Source: Streptomyces sp. CB09001 (GTDB taxonomy: Bacteria; Actinomycetota; Actinomycetes; Streptomycetales; Streptomycetaceae). From it: DNA of 64,000 nucleotides. The stretch lies in contig NZ_CP026730.1 of the NCBI RefSeq assembly GCF_003369795.1, positions 1,550,001 through 1,614,000 on the forward strand. The letters run 5' to 3'. The notes beneath the pieces were generated by a model. The model was not told the origin of the DNA and made no database searches. It saw only the letters and a program-made list of their open reading frames with translations. The translations under genes were made by a program, and so were the position numbers. Shown here piece after piece: positions 38,002 to 45,393 of this stretch (position 1 is its first letter; the number at the start of each line of letters is the position of its first letter).

Positions 38002-38505
38002 ATGCAGGGCGACCCGGAAGTCATCGAGTTCCTCAATGAGCAGCTGACCGCCGAGCTCACGGCCATCAACCAGTACTTCCTGCACGCGAAGCTGCAGGAC
38101 CACAAGGGCTGGACCAAGCTCGCGAAGTACACGCGCGCGGAGTCCTTCGACGAGATGCGCCACGCCGAGGTGCTCACCGACCGCATCCTGCTCCTGGACG
38201 GCCTGCCGAACTACCAGCGGCTCTTCCACGTGCGGGTCGGCCAGAGCGTGACCGAGATGTTCCAGGCCGACCGGGAGATCGAGCTGGAGGCGATCGACCG
38301 GCTGCGCCGGGGCATCGAGGTGATGCGGGCCAAGCACGACGTCACGTCGGCCAATGTCTTCGAGGCGATCCTCGCCGACGAGGAGCACCACATCGACTAC
38401 CTGGAGACCCAGCTCGACCTGATCGAGAAGCTGGGCGAGTCGCTCTACCTGTCGACGGTCATCGAGCAGACCCAGCCGGACCCGTCGGGACCGGGCTCCC
38501 TCTAG
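38002..38505 (+). CDS. bfr: Bacterioferritin
   Basis: Bacterioferritin forms a 24-subunit iron-storage shell with heme between subunit pairs. The 167-residue protein has the full ferroxidase set (Glu18, Glu51, His54, Glu94, Glu127, His130) and the heme ligand Met52 in FDEMRHAE, so it is a heme-binding Bfr and not a plain ferritin. GAAGGAG lies upstream of the ATG. The convergent neighbour is bfd, whose product reduces Bfr to release iron. Confidence 0.97.
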   Translation: MQGDPEVIEFLNEQLTAELTAINQYFLHAKLQDHKGWTKLAKYTRAESFDEMRHAEVLTDRILLLDGLPNYQRLFHVRVGQSVTEMFQADREIELEAIDRLRRGIEVMRAKHDVTSANVFEAILADEEHHIDYLETQLDLIEKLGESLYLSTVIEQTQPDPSGPGSL

Positions 38506-38521
38506 GGGGCCGGAGGTGCGG

Positions 38522-38746
38522 CTAGGCCGCCTCGGGAAGCTCCGAGAGGACCGGGGCGCCCTGGTCGGCCAGCTGCCGACGGGGGCAGGCGCCGCGCCCG
38601 AGCAGGGCCTGGATGCGCCGTACGCAGCCGCCGCAGTCGGTGCCCGCCTTGCAGGCGGAGGCGATCTGCCGGGGCGTGCACGCGCCGGCCTCCGCGTGGC
38701 TCTTCACCTGTTCCTCGGTGACACCGAAGCAGCTGCAGACGAACAC
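38522..38746 (-). CDS. bfd: Bacterioferritin-associated ferredoxin-like [2Fe-2S] protein
   Basis: The 74-residue protein has the Bfd cluster ligands: Cys4-x-Cys6 in VCSCFGVTE and Cys38-x2-Cys41 in TDCGGC. Bfd docks on bacterioferritin and reduces stored ferric iron. GTG 38746 is preferred because GGAGG lies 8 nt upstream; an in-frame GTG at 38755 would add Val-Asn-Arg but overlaps that site. An iron-box-like palindrome lies about 70 bp upstream, consistent with induction on iron starvation. Confidence 0.92.
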   Translation of the reverse strand: MFVCSCFGVTEEQVKSHAEAGACTPRQIASACKAGTDCGGCVRRIQALLGRGACPRRQLADQGAPVLSELPEAA

Positions 38747-38813
38747 GCGGTTCACCTCCCGGGCGGGGTACAAGGTCGTGCCGTACCGACGACCGGAGGG
38801 CCCGACTGATCGG

Positions 38814-38832
38814 TGAGGCAAACCTAACCTTA
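38814..38832 (-). promoter_or_regulatory. Iron box (DmdR1/IdeR-like operator) upstream of bfd
   Basis: On the minus strand the 19-mer TAAGGTTAGGTTTGCCTCA matches the left half of the actinobacterial iron-box consensus (TTAGGTTAGG) at 9 of 10 positions and the right half at about 5 of 9. Its position upstream of bfd fits iron-dependent repression. DmdR1 is the streptomycete IdeR homologue. Confidence 0.65.
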
Positions 38833-38861
38833 CCCATCACGCAAGGCCGGCAAAAGTGGGA

Positions 38862-38891
38862 GGGGCGCGGATCCCGTGTGACCCGCGCCCC
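38862..38891. terminator. Hairpin downstream of the DAHP synthase gene
   Basis: GGGGCGCGG (38862-38870) pairs with CCGCGCCCC (38883-38891) around a 12-nt loop, about 30 bp beyond the DAHP synthase stop. On the minus strand it is followed by CCCACTTTTGCC, a short U-run. Confidence 0.7.
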
Positions 38892-38919
38892 ATTTCACCC
38901 GCCCGCCCGGGGCGGACCG

Positions 38920-40275
38920 TCACTGGTCCCGGTACATCTCCGCCACCAGGAACGCCAGGTCGAGCGACTGGCTGCGGTTGAGCCGCGGGTCGCAGGCCGT
39001 CTCGTAGCGCTGGTGCAGGTCGTCGACGAAGATCTCGTCGCCGCCGCCCACGCACTCGGTGACGTCGTCGCCGGTCAGCTCCACGTGGATGCCGCCCGGG
39101 TGGGTGCCGAGCGACTTGTGCACCTCGAAGAAGCCCTTGACCTCGTCGAGCACGTCGTCGAAGCGGCGGGTCTTGTGACCGGAGGCCGCCTCGTAGGTGT
39201 TGCCGTGCATCGGGTCGGTGATCCAGGCGACGGTGGCGCCGGACGCGGTGACCTTCTCCACCAGCTCCGGGAGCTTGTCGCGGATCTTGTCCGCGCCCAT
39301 CCGGACGATGAAGGTCAGCCGCCCGGGCTCGCGCTCGGGGTCGAGACGCTCGATGTACTGCAGCGCCTCCTCGGCCGTCGTCGTCGGGCCGAGCTTGATG
39401 CCGATCGGGTTGCGGATCCGCGAGGCGAACTCGATGTGCGCGTGGTCCAGCTGCCGGGTGCGCTCACCGATCCACACCATGTGACCGGAGACGTCGTAGA
39501 GCTGCCCGGTGCGCGAGTCGACGCGGGTGAGGGCCGACTCGTAGTCGAGCAGCAGCGCCTCGTGCGAGGAGAAGAACTCGACGGTCTGGAACTCGGCCGG
39601 GTCCGTCCCGCAGGCCCGCATGAAGTTCAGCGCGTTGTCGATCTCCCGGGCGAGCTGCTCGTAGCGCTGGCCGGAGGGGGAGGACTTCACGAAGTCCTGG
39701 TTCCAGGCGTGCACCTGGCGCAGGTCGGCGTAGCCGCCGGTGGTGAAGGCGCGCACCAGGTTCAGCGTGGAGGCCGAGGCGTGGTACATGCGCTTGAGCC
39801 GCTCGGGGTCCGGGACCCGGGCCGCCTCGGTGAAGTCGAAGCCGTTGACGGAGTCGCCGCGGTAGGTCGGCAGCGTCACGCCGTCGCGCGTCTCCGTCGG
39901 CTTGGAACGGGGCTTGGAGTACTGGCCCGCGATCCGGCCGACCTTCACCACGGGCACGGACGCGGCGTAGGTGAGGACGGCGCCCATCTGGAGAAGGGTC
40001 TTGAGCTTGGCCCTGATGTGCTCGGCGGACACCGCGTCGAACGACTCGGCGCAGTCGCCGCCCTGGAGGACGAACGCCTCCCCCCGGGCGACCGCGGCCA
40101 TGCGGGCACGCAGCTGGTCGCACTCTCCGGCGAACACGAGCGGCGGATACGATTCGAGCTCGGCGATCACATCGCGCAGAGCCTCGGCATCCGGGTACTC
40201 GGGCTGCTGCGCCGCGGGCAGGCTTCGCCATGTCGCCTGAGCGGCGACGCTTCGGGAATCAGCGTTCACGGTCAC
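38920..40275 (-). CDS. Class II 3-deoxy-7-phosphoheptulonate (DAHP) synthase
   Basis: This enzyme condenses PEP and erythrose-4-phosphate, the first step of aromatic amino-acid synthesis. The 451-residue protein is plant-like class II: ATWRSLPAAQQPEYPD, FVLQGGDCAESFD, RIAGQYSKPRS, SSHEALLLDYE, GHMVWIGERTR, ITDPMHGNTYEA and GGIHVELTGDDVTEC. GTG 40275 lacks a ribosome site but lies 7 nt after TAATGT (40283-40288), which pairs with CTGGAC (40305-40310) at 16 nt, so the mRNA is probably leaderless. The divergent trpEG makes this a small aromatic locus. Confidence 0.96.
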   Translation of the reverse strand: MTVNADSRSVAAQATWRSLPAAQQPEYPDAEALRDVIAELESYPPLVFAGECDQLRARMAAVARGEAFVLQGGDCAESFDAVSAEHIRAKLKTLLQMGAVLTYAASVPVVKVGRIAGQYSKPRSKPTETRDGVTLPTYRGDSVNGFDFTEAARVPDPERLKRMYHASASTLNLVRAFTTGGYADLRQVHAWNQDFVKSSPSGQRYEQLAREIDNALNFMRACGTDPAEFQTVEFFSSHEALLLDYESALTRVDSRTGQLYDVSGHMVWIGERTRQLDHAHIEFASRIRNPIGIKLGPTTTAEEALQYIERLDPEREPGRLTFIVRMGADKIRDKLPELVEKVTASGATVAWITDPMHGNTYEAASGHKTRRFDDVLDEVKGFFEVHKSLGTHPGGIHVELTGDDVTECVGGGDEIFVDDLHQRYETACDPRLNRSQSLDLAFLVAEMYRDQ

Positions 40276-40282
40276 GCGCCCA

Positions 40283-40310
40283 ACATTACGCGGTCGACCG
40301 GGGCGTCCAG
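40283..40310 (-). promoter_or_regulatory. Promoter of the DAHP synthase gene
   Basis: CTGGAC-16-TAATGT on the minus strand, with 7 nt between the -10 box and the GTG start, predicts transcription starting at the start codon. Confidence 0.55.
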
Positions 40311-40495
40311 CGCCACGCCCAGTCCGTGAGACGGGCGCACCCCGTCGTCGGGGTGCGCCCGACGACCCGCGAGTGCGGGGAGCAATCAGCGCCCATCTGC
40401 GGCAGTGCCGGGCCATCCCCGCTCGGGCCGGGAGCACGGCTGGAACAACGACACGGTGGGCTTCGGCAAACGCCTCATGGTGTAGCGTCCGTGCC

Positions 40496-40552
40496 ATGTT
40501 CGCGCACCCGACCCAGAACTGGTGGTGGACCGCTCATCCGGCGGCCCACTGA
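40496..40552 (+). CDS. trpL: trp leader peptide (TrpL) with three consecutive Trp codons
   Basis: The ATG at 40496 opens an 18-residue peptide, MFAHPTQNWWWTAHPAAH, ending at TGA 40550-40552. TGG-TGG-TGG in a tiny frame directly before a terminator-like hairpin and an anthranilate synthase gene is the classic attenuation arrangement; a trp attenuator before the Streptomyces venezuelae anthranilate synthase gene has been reported. A TAGCGT box at 40483-40488, 7 nt before the ATG, suggests the leader itself is read from a leaderless transcript. Confidence 0.95.
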   Translation: MFAHPTQNWWWTAHPAAH

Positions 40553-40574
40553 CTGCGCGCGACTCAAGACTCGC

Positions 40575-40607
40575 GAAGGCCGCCCGAGGGGCGGCCTTCG
40601 GTGTTTT
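40575..40607 (+). terminator. trp attenuator terminator hairpin
   Basis: GAAGGCCGCCC (40575-40585) pairs perfectly with GGGCGGCCTTC (40589-40599) around a GAG loop, followed by GGTGTTTT. Ribosome stalling at the Trp codons, 55 bp upstream, would favour an alternative structure and read-through into trpEG. Confidence 0.92.
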
Positions 40608-40653
40608 CGAGACCGGGTCCGTTCCTCTCCGACAACCGAGAAGGACCCGGACC

Positions 40654-42558
40654 ATGACAGCGCTCGACGGCCTCCTGGCCGACCCCCGCCCGTTCGCCCT
40701 GCTCCGCCGCCGCGCCCCGGGCCACGACCACGACCTGGTGGAACTGCTGCTCGGCCCGGTCACGGAGCACGACAGACTCGCCGACCTGCCCGACGAGGGG
40801 CTGGCGCTCGTCCCCTTCCGGCAGATCCGCGAGCGCGGCTTCGACGTACGCGACGACGGCACCCCCCTGCTGATGCTCACCCCCGAGGAGCGCCACGGCA
40901 TCCCGCTCGCCGAGGTGCTGGCGCAGCTGCCCGCGCACGAGGTCCAGGTCGAGCGCGGCGGCTTCGACGTCGGTGACGAGGAGTACGCGCGGATCGTCGG
41001 CCGGGTGCTCGACGAGGAGATCGGGCGCGGCGAGGGCGCCAACTTCGTGATCCGGCGGACGTACGAGGGGCGGATCCCGGGTTTCGGGCGGGCCGACGCA
41101 CTGGCCCTGTTCCGGCGGCTCCTCGAGAGCGAGCGGGGCGCGTACTGGACGTTCGTCGTGCACACCGGGGACCGCACACTGGTGGGCGCCAGCCCTGAGG
41201 TGCACGTGCGGATGTACGGGGGCACTGTCGTCATGAACCCGATCAGCGGGACGTACCGCTATCCCGCCGAGGGGCCGACGCCCGAGCACCTGCTCGACTT
41301 CCTCGCCGACGGCAAGGAGATCGAGGAGCTGTCGATGGTCGTCGACGAGGAACTGAAGATGATGTGCACCGTCGGCGACATGGGCGGGGTGGTCGTCGGC
41401 CCGCGGCTCAAGGAGATGGCGCACCTCGCGCACACCGAGTACGAGCTGCGCGGCAAGTCGTCCCTGGACGCGCGGGAGGTGCTGCGGGAGACCATGTTCG
41501 CGGCGACGGTCACCGGCTCGCCGGTGCAGAACGCCTGCCGGGTCATCGAGCGGCACGAGACCGGGGGGCGGGGCTACTACGCGGGCGCGCTGGCGCTGCT
41601 CGGGCGGGACCCGGGTGACGGGCCGGGGCTGCCGGGCCCCCAGATCCTCGACTCCCCCATCCTGATCCGCACCGCCGACATCGACGCCGCCGGGCGGCTG
41701 CGGGTGCCGGTCGGCGCCACACTGGTGCGCGGCTCGGACCCGGCGGGCGAGGTCGCGGAGACCCACGCCAAGGCGGCCGGCGTGCTGGCCGCGCTGGGCG
41801 TACGCCCGTCCCGGCCGCGGACGGAGGCCGGGCGTCCGCGGCTGGCCGACGACCCCCGGGTGCGGGCCGCGCTGGACGGGCGCCGCGCCTCGCTGGCCCC
41901 GTTCTGGCTGCGGATGCAGGAGCCGTCGGCCGCGCTGTCCGGGCACGCCCTGGTCGTCGACGCGGAGGACACCTTCACGGCGATGCTCGCGCACGTGCTG
42001 CGCTCCTCGGGGCTCGCGGTGAGCGTACGGCGGTACGACGAACCGGGGCTGCGCGAGGCGGTGCTCGGGCACGAGGGCGGCCCGGTGGTGCTGGGGCCGG
42101 GTCCCGGCGACCCCTCCGACCCGGCCGACCCGAAGATGCGTTTCCTGCGGTCCCTGACCGCCCAGGTGCTCGGGGCGAACCGGCACGGCGTCCTCGGCGT
42201 CTGCCTGGGCCACGAGCTGATCGCGGCGGAGCTGGGGCTGGACATCGTCCGCAAGGAGGTGCCGTACCAGGGTGCGCAGACCGGGATCGACCTGTTCGGG
42301 CGGCCGGAGACGGTCGGCTTCTACAACAGCTTCACCGCGCGCTGCGACGACGCGGCGGCCGTCGGGCTGGCCGCGCGCGGCGTCGAGGTGAGCCGCTCGG
42401 CGGGCGGCGAGGTGCACGCGCTGCGGGGGCCGGGATTCGCGGGCGTGCAGTTCCACCCGGAGTCGGTGCTGACGCTGAACGGCACGGCGATCGTCCGGGA
42501 GCTGGCCGGTCAGCTGCGCGGGACGAGCACGTTCTCCGAGCGGCGCCCCTCCCGGTAG
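40654..42558 (+). CDS. trpEG: Fused anthranilate synthase TrpE-TrpG
   Basis: The 634-residue single-chain enzyme converts chorismate and glutamine to anthranilate. Residues about 1-430 are the chorismate-binding component (NPISGTYRYPAEG, EIEELSMVVDEELKMM, TGSPVQNACRVIE). The C-terminal ~200 residues are the glutamine amidotransferase with the nucleophile in GVCLGHELIAAELG and FHPESVLTLNG. AAGGA precedes the ATG at 40654. Expression is under the leader/attenuator at 40496-40607. Its last 49 bp overlap the convergent dehydrogenase gene. Confidence 0.95.
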   Translation: MTALDGLLADPRPFALLRRRAPGHDHDLVELLLGPVTEHDRLADLPDEGLALVPFRQIRERGFDVRDDGTPLLMLTPEERHGIPLAEVLAQLPAHEVQVERGGFDVGDEEYARIVGRVLDEEIGRGEGANFVIRRTYEGRIPGFGRADALALFRRLLESERGAYWTFVVHTGDRTLVGASPEVHVRMYGGTVVMNPISGTYRYPAEGPTPEHLLDFLADGKEIEELSMVVDEELKMMCTVGDMGGVVVGPRLKEMAHLAHTEYELRGKSSLDAREVLRETMFAATVTGSPVQNACRVIERHETGGRGYYAGALALLGRDPGDGPGLPGPQILDSPILIRTADIDAAGRLRVPVGATLVRGSDPAGEVAETHAKAAGVLAALGVRPSRPRTEAGRPRLADDPRVRAALDGRRASLAPFWLRMQEPSAALSGHALVVDAEDTFTAMLAHVLRSSGLAVSVRRYDEPGLREAVLGHEGGPVVLGPGPGDPSDPADPKMRFLRSLTAQVLGANRHGVLGVCLGHELIAAELGLDIVRKEVPYQGAQTGIDLFGRPETVGFYNSFTARCDDAAAVGLAARGVEVSRSAGGEVHALRGPGFAGVQFHPESVLTLNGTAIVRELAGQLRGTSTFSERRPSR

Positions 42559-43505
42559 TCGAGGACGTTGCGCACCGTCGTGTCGACGATCTGACCGACG
42601 GCGTCCGCGGTGTAGTACGCCTGGTGGGAGGTGACCAGGACGTTCGGGAAGGTGACGAGGCGGGCCAGGGTGTCGTCGTCGACGGCCTCCAGGGACTTGT
42701 CGAGGAAGAACAGGCCCGCCTCCGCCTCGTACACGTCCAGGCCCACGCCCGCGAAGCGGCCCGCGCGCAGTTCGCCGACGAGGGCCGCGGTGTCGATCAG
42801 GCCGCCGCGGCTGGAGTTGATCAGGATGGCGTCGTCGCGCATCGCCTTCAGCGCGGCGGCGTCGATCAGGTGCCGGGTCTCGGCCATCAGCGGGACGTGC
42901 AGGGTGATCAGGTCGGAGCGGGCGAGCAGCTCGTCCTTCGGGACGTAGCGCATGCCCAGCTCCGCGCAGGCCGGGTTCTGGGCGACGTCCCAGCCGAGCA
43001 GGCGCATGCCGAAGCCGTGGGCGATCCGGGCGAAGGCCTCGCCGATCTTGCCGGTGCCGAGGACGCCGGCGGTGCGGCCGTGCAGGTCCCGGCCCATCAG
43101 TCCGTCGAGGCGGAAGTCGAAGTCGCGGGTGCGGATGGAGGCGCGCACGATCCGCCGGTTGACGGCCATGGCGAGGGCCCAGGCGAACTCGGCGACCGAG
43201 TGGGGCGAGTAGTACGACACCCGGGCCACGGTCATGCCGAGCCGCTCGGCCGTGTCCAGGTCGACGTTGTTGAAGCCGGTGGAGCGCTGGGCCACCATCC
43301 GGGTGCCGCCGGCCGCGAGGATCTCCAGGACGTCCGCGCCGAGGTCGGCGTTGACGGACGTGGAGACGATCTCGTGGCCGGCCGCGATGGGGGCGGTGTC
43401 CTCGTTGAGGAAGACGTCCAGGCAGCGGACGTCCTCGTGGTCGCCGAAGGCCCGCTCGAGCAGGGGCTTCTCGTCGGCCTGGACGCCGAAGGCCAGGATC
43501 TCCAT
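42510..43505 (-). CDS. D-lactate dehydrogenase-type 2-hydroxyacid dehydrogenase
   Basis: The 331-residue protein belongs to the D-2-hydroxyacid dehydrogenase family, nearest the fermentative LdhA type: RSTGFNNVDLDTAERLGM, VLGTGKIGEAFARIAHGFGMRLLGWD (NAD loop), INSSRGGLIDTAALVGELRAG and GVGLDVYEAEAGLFF, with SHQAYYTADA near the C-terminus. It probably reduces pyruvate to D-lactate with NADH. Its C-terminal codons overlap the end of trpEG by 49 bp tail-to-tail, which is unusual. Confidence 0.9.
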   Translation of the reverse strand: MEILAFGVQADEKPLLERAFGDHEDVRCLDVFLNEDTAPIAAGHEIVSTSVNADLGADVLEILAAGGTRMVAQRSTGFNNVDLDTAERLGMTVARVSYYSPHSVAEFAWALAMAVNRRIVRASIRTRDFDFRLDGLMGRDLHGRTAGVLGTGKIGEAFARIAHGFGMRLLGWDVAQNPACAELGMRYVPKDELLARSDLITLHVPLMAETRHLIDAAALKAMRDDAILINSSRGGLIDTAALVGELRAGRFAGVGLDVYEAEAGLFFLDKSLEAVDDDTLARLVTFPNVLVTSHQAYYTADAVGQIVDTTVRNVLDYREGRRSENVLVPRS

Positions 43506-43589
43506 GACCGCTCCCGTCGTGGGTGGGCTCCGGGCCGAATATACGGCTCTCGGCCCACCCCCGCCGGTCAGCGGCAGGTACCTCGGCGG

Positions 43590-44618
43590 TCAGCCGAAGA
43601 AGACACCGACCTCCTCGTACAGCGCCGGGTCGACGGTCTTCAGCCGGGCCGTGGCCTCGGCGATCGGGACGCGGACGATGTCCGTGCCGCGCAGGGCGAC
43701 CATCTTGCCGAAGTCCCCGTCGTGCACGCAGTCGACGGCGTGCAGGCCGAAACGGGTGGCGAGCCAGCGGTCGAAGGCGCTGGGGGTGCCCCCGCGCTGG
43801 ACGTGACCGAGGACGGTGGTGCGGGCCTCCTTGCCGGTGCGTTTCTCGATCTGCTTGGCCAGCCACTCGCCGACCCCGGACAGCCGGACGTGCCCGTAGG
43901 AGTCCAGCGACTCGTCCTTGAGCACCATGTCGCCGTCGCGCGGCATCGCGCCCTCGGCGACGACCACGATCGGGGCGTAGGAGGCCCGGAACCGGGAGGT
44001 CACCCAGGCGCACACCTGTTCGACGTCGAAGCGCTGCTCGGGGATGAGGATGACGTTGGCGCCGCCGGCCAGGCCGGAGTGGAGGGCGATCCAGCCGGCG
44101 TGCCGGCCCATGACCTCGACGACCAGGACGCGCATGTGGGACTCGGCGGTGGTGTGCAGCCGGTCGATGGCCTCGGTGGCGATGCCGACGGCGGTGTCGA
44201 AGCCGAAGGTGTAGTCGGTGGCGGACAGGTCGTTGTCGATGGTCTTGGGGACGCCGACGCAGGGCACGCCGTACTCGTCCGCGAGGCGGGTGGCGACGCC
44301 GAGGGTGTCCTCGCCGCCGATGGTGATGAGGGCCTCGACGCCGAGTGCGGCGAGGTTGTCCTTGATGCGCCGGATGCCGTCCCGCTGCTGGAGCGGGTTG
44401 GTGCGCGAGGAGCCGAGGACGGTGCCGCCGCGGGGCAGGATGCCGCGGACGGCCGGGATGTCGAGCGGGACGGTGTCGCCCTCCAGGGGGCCGCGCCAGC
44501 CGTCCCGGAAGCCGGTGAAGTCGTAGCCGTACTCCTGGACGCCCTTGCGGACGACGGCCCGGATGACGGCGTTGAGCCCGGGGCAGTCGCCGCCTCCGGT
44601 CAGTACTCCGACCTTCAT
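43590..44618 (-). CDS. pfkA: 6-phosphofructokinase PfkA
   Basis: The 342-residue enzyme phosphorylates fructose 6-phosphate. Motifs are GVLTGGGDCPGLNAVIRA, LGSSRTNP, IGGEDTLG, PKTIDNDL, MGRHAGWIAL and HVQRGGTPSAFDR. The GGED/PKTIDND pattern places it in the actinobacterial group III with Lys in place of Gly in PGTIDND. Those enzymes look like PPi-dependent kinases, but the S. coelicolor member studied uses ATP, and ATP is the likelier donor here. Streptomycetes carry up to three pfkA paralogues. Confidence 0.95.
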   Translation of the reverse strand: MKVGVLTGGGDCPGLNAVIRAVVRKGVQEYGYDFTGFRDGWRGPLEGDTVPLDIPAVRGILPRGGTVLGSSRTNPLQQRDGIRRIKDNLAALGVEALITIGGEDTLGVATRLADEYGVPCVGVPKTIDNDLSATDYTFGFDTAVGIATEAIDRLHTTAESHMRVLVVEVMGRHAGWIALHSGLAGGANVILIPEQRFDVEQVCAWVTSRFRASYAPIVVVAEGAMPRDGDMVLKDESLDSYGHVRLSGVGEWLAKQIEKRTGKEARTTVLGHVQRGGTPSAFDRWLATRFGLHAVDCVHDGDFGKMVALRGTDIVRVPIAEATARLKTVDPALYEEVGVFFG

Positions 44619-44670
44619 CGCACAACCCCTTTGCCAGGGTGGGTGGTTGAGGCCACTGTCCCGCGTGGGG

Positions 44671-45393
44671 TCAGGCGTCGTCCAGACCCCGTTCTATCGC
44701 GTACCGCACCAGCTCGACCCGGTTGTGCAGCTGGAGCTTGCCGAGAGTGTTCTGGACGTGGTTCTGGACGGTGCGGTGGGAGATGACGAGCCGTTCGGCG
44801 ATCTGCTTGTAGCTCAGGCCCTTGGCGACCAGACGCAGCACCTCGGTCTCCCGGTCGGTGAGCCGGGGCGCGCCGGGGTCGTCGGTGCCCCCGGCGGGCG
44901 CGGGTTCGGAGGCCAGGCGGCGGTACTCGCCGAGGACCAGCCCGGCGAGCCCCGGGGTGAAGACCGGGTCGCCGGCGGCCGTGCGGCGCACCGCGTCCCT
45001 CAGCTCCTCGGTGGAGGCCGACTTCAGCAGGTAGCCGGTCGCGCCGGACTTGACCGCCTCCAGTACGTCGGCGTGCTCCCCGCTCGCCGAGAGGACGAGG
45101 ACGCGCAGCTTCGGGTCGGCGCCGACGACCTCCTTGCAGACCTGGACGCCGGGCTTGCCGGGCAGGTTGAGGTCGAGCACGAGGACGTCGGGGGCGGCGG
45201 CCCGGGCGCGGCGCACCGCCTGGTCGCCGTCGCTCGCGGTGGCGACCACGTCGAAGCCGGACTCGGCGAGGTCCCGGGCGACCGCGTCGCGCCACATCGG
45301 GTGGTCGTCGACCACCATGACCTTGATCGGCTCCTGCCGCTCGGTGCCCTGCGGCTCGGCGTGGTGCCGTTCGGGGCCGTGTCGTTCACCCAT
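44671..45393 (-). CDS. macR: MacR-like LuxR/NarL-family response regulator
   Basis: The 240-residue protein has a receiver domain (VMVVDDHPMWRDAVARDL, phospho-acceptor Asp74 in LVLDLNLPGKPG, conserved Lys in LLKSAS) and a C-terminal LuxR HTH (LTDRETEVLRLVAKGLSYKQIAERLVISHRTVQNHVQ). It overlaps the sensor kinase gene by 8 bp. Sequence type and position between pfkA and the kinase match S. coelicolor MacR, reported to control genes for membrane proteins of aerial development and actinorhodin production. Confidence 0.88.
   Translation of the reverse strand: MGERHGPERHHAEPQGTERQEPIKVMVVDDHPMWRDAVARDLAESGFDVVATASDGDQAVRRARAAAPDVLVLDLNLPGKPGVQVCKEVVGADPKLRVLVLSASGEHADVLEAVKSGATGYLLKSASTEELRDAVRRTAAGDPVFTPGLAGLVLGEYRRLASEPAPAGGTDDPGAPRLTDRETEVLRLVAKGLSYKQIAERLVISHRTVQNHVQNTLGKLQLHNRVELVRYAIERGLDDA

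Noticed and set aside
40564..44625. Giant 1353-codon minus-strand frame spanning trpEG, the dehydrogenase and pfkA
   Set aside because: It is out of frame with pfkA and the dehydrogenase and antisense to trpEG; pure GC-bias shadow.
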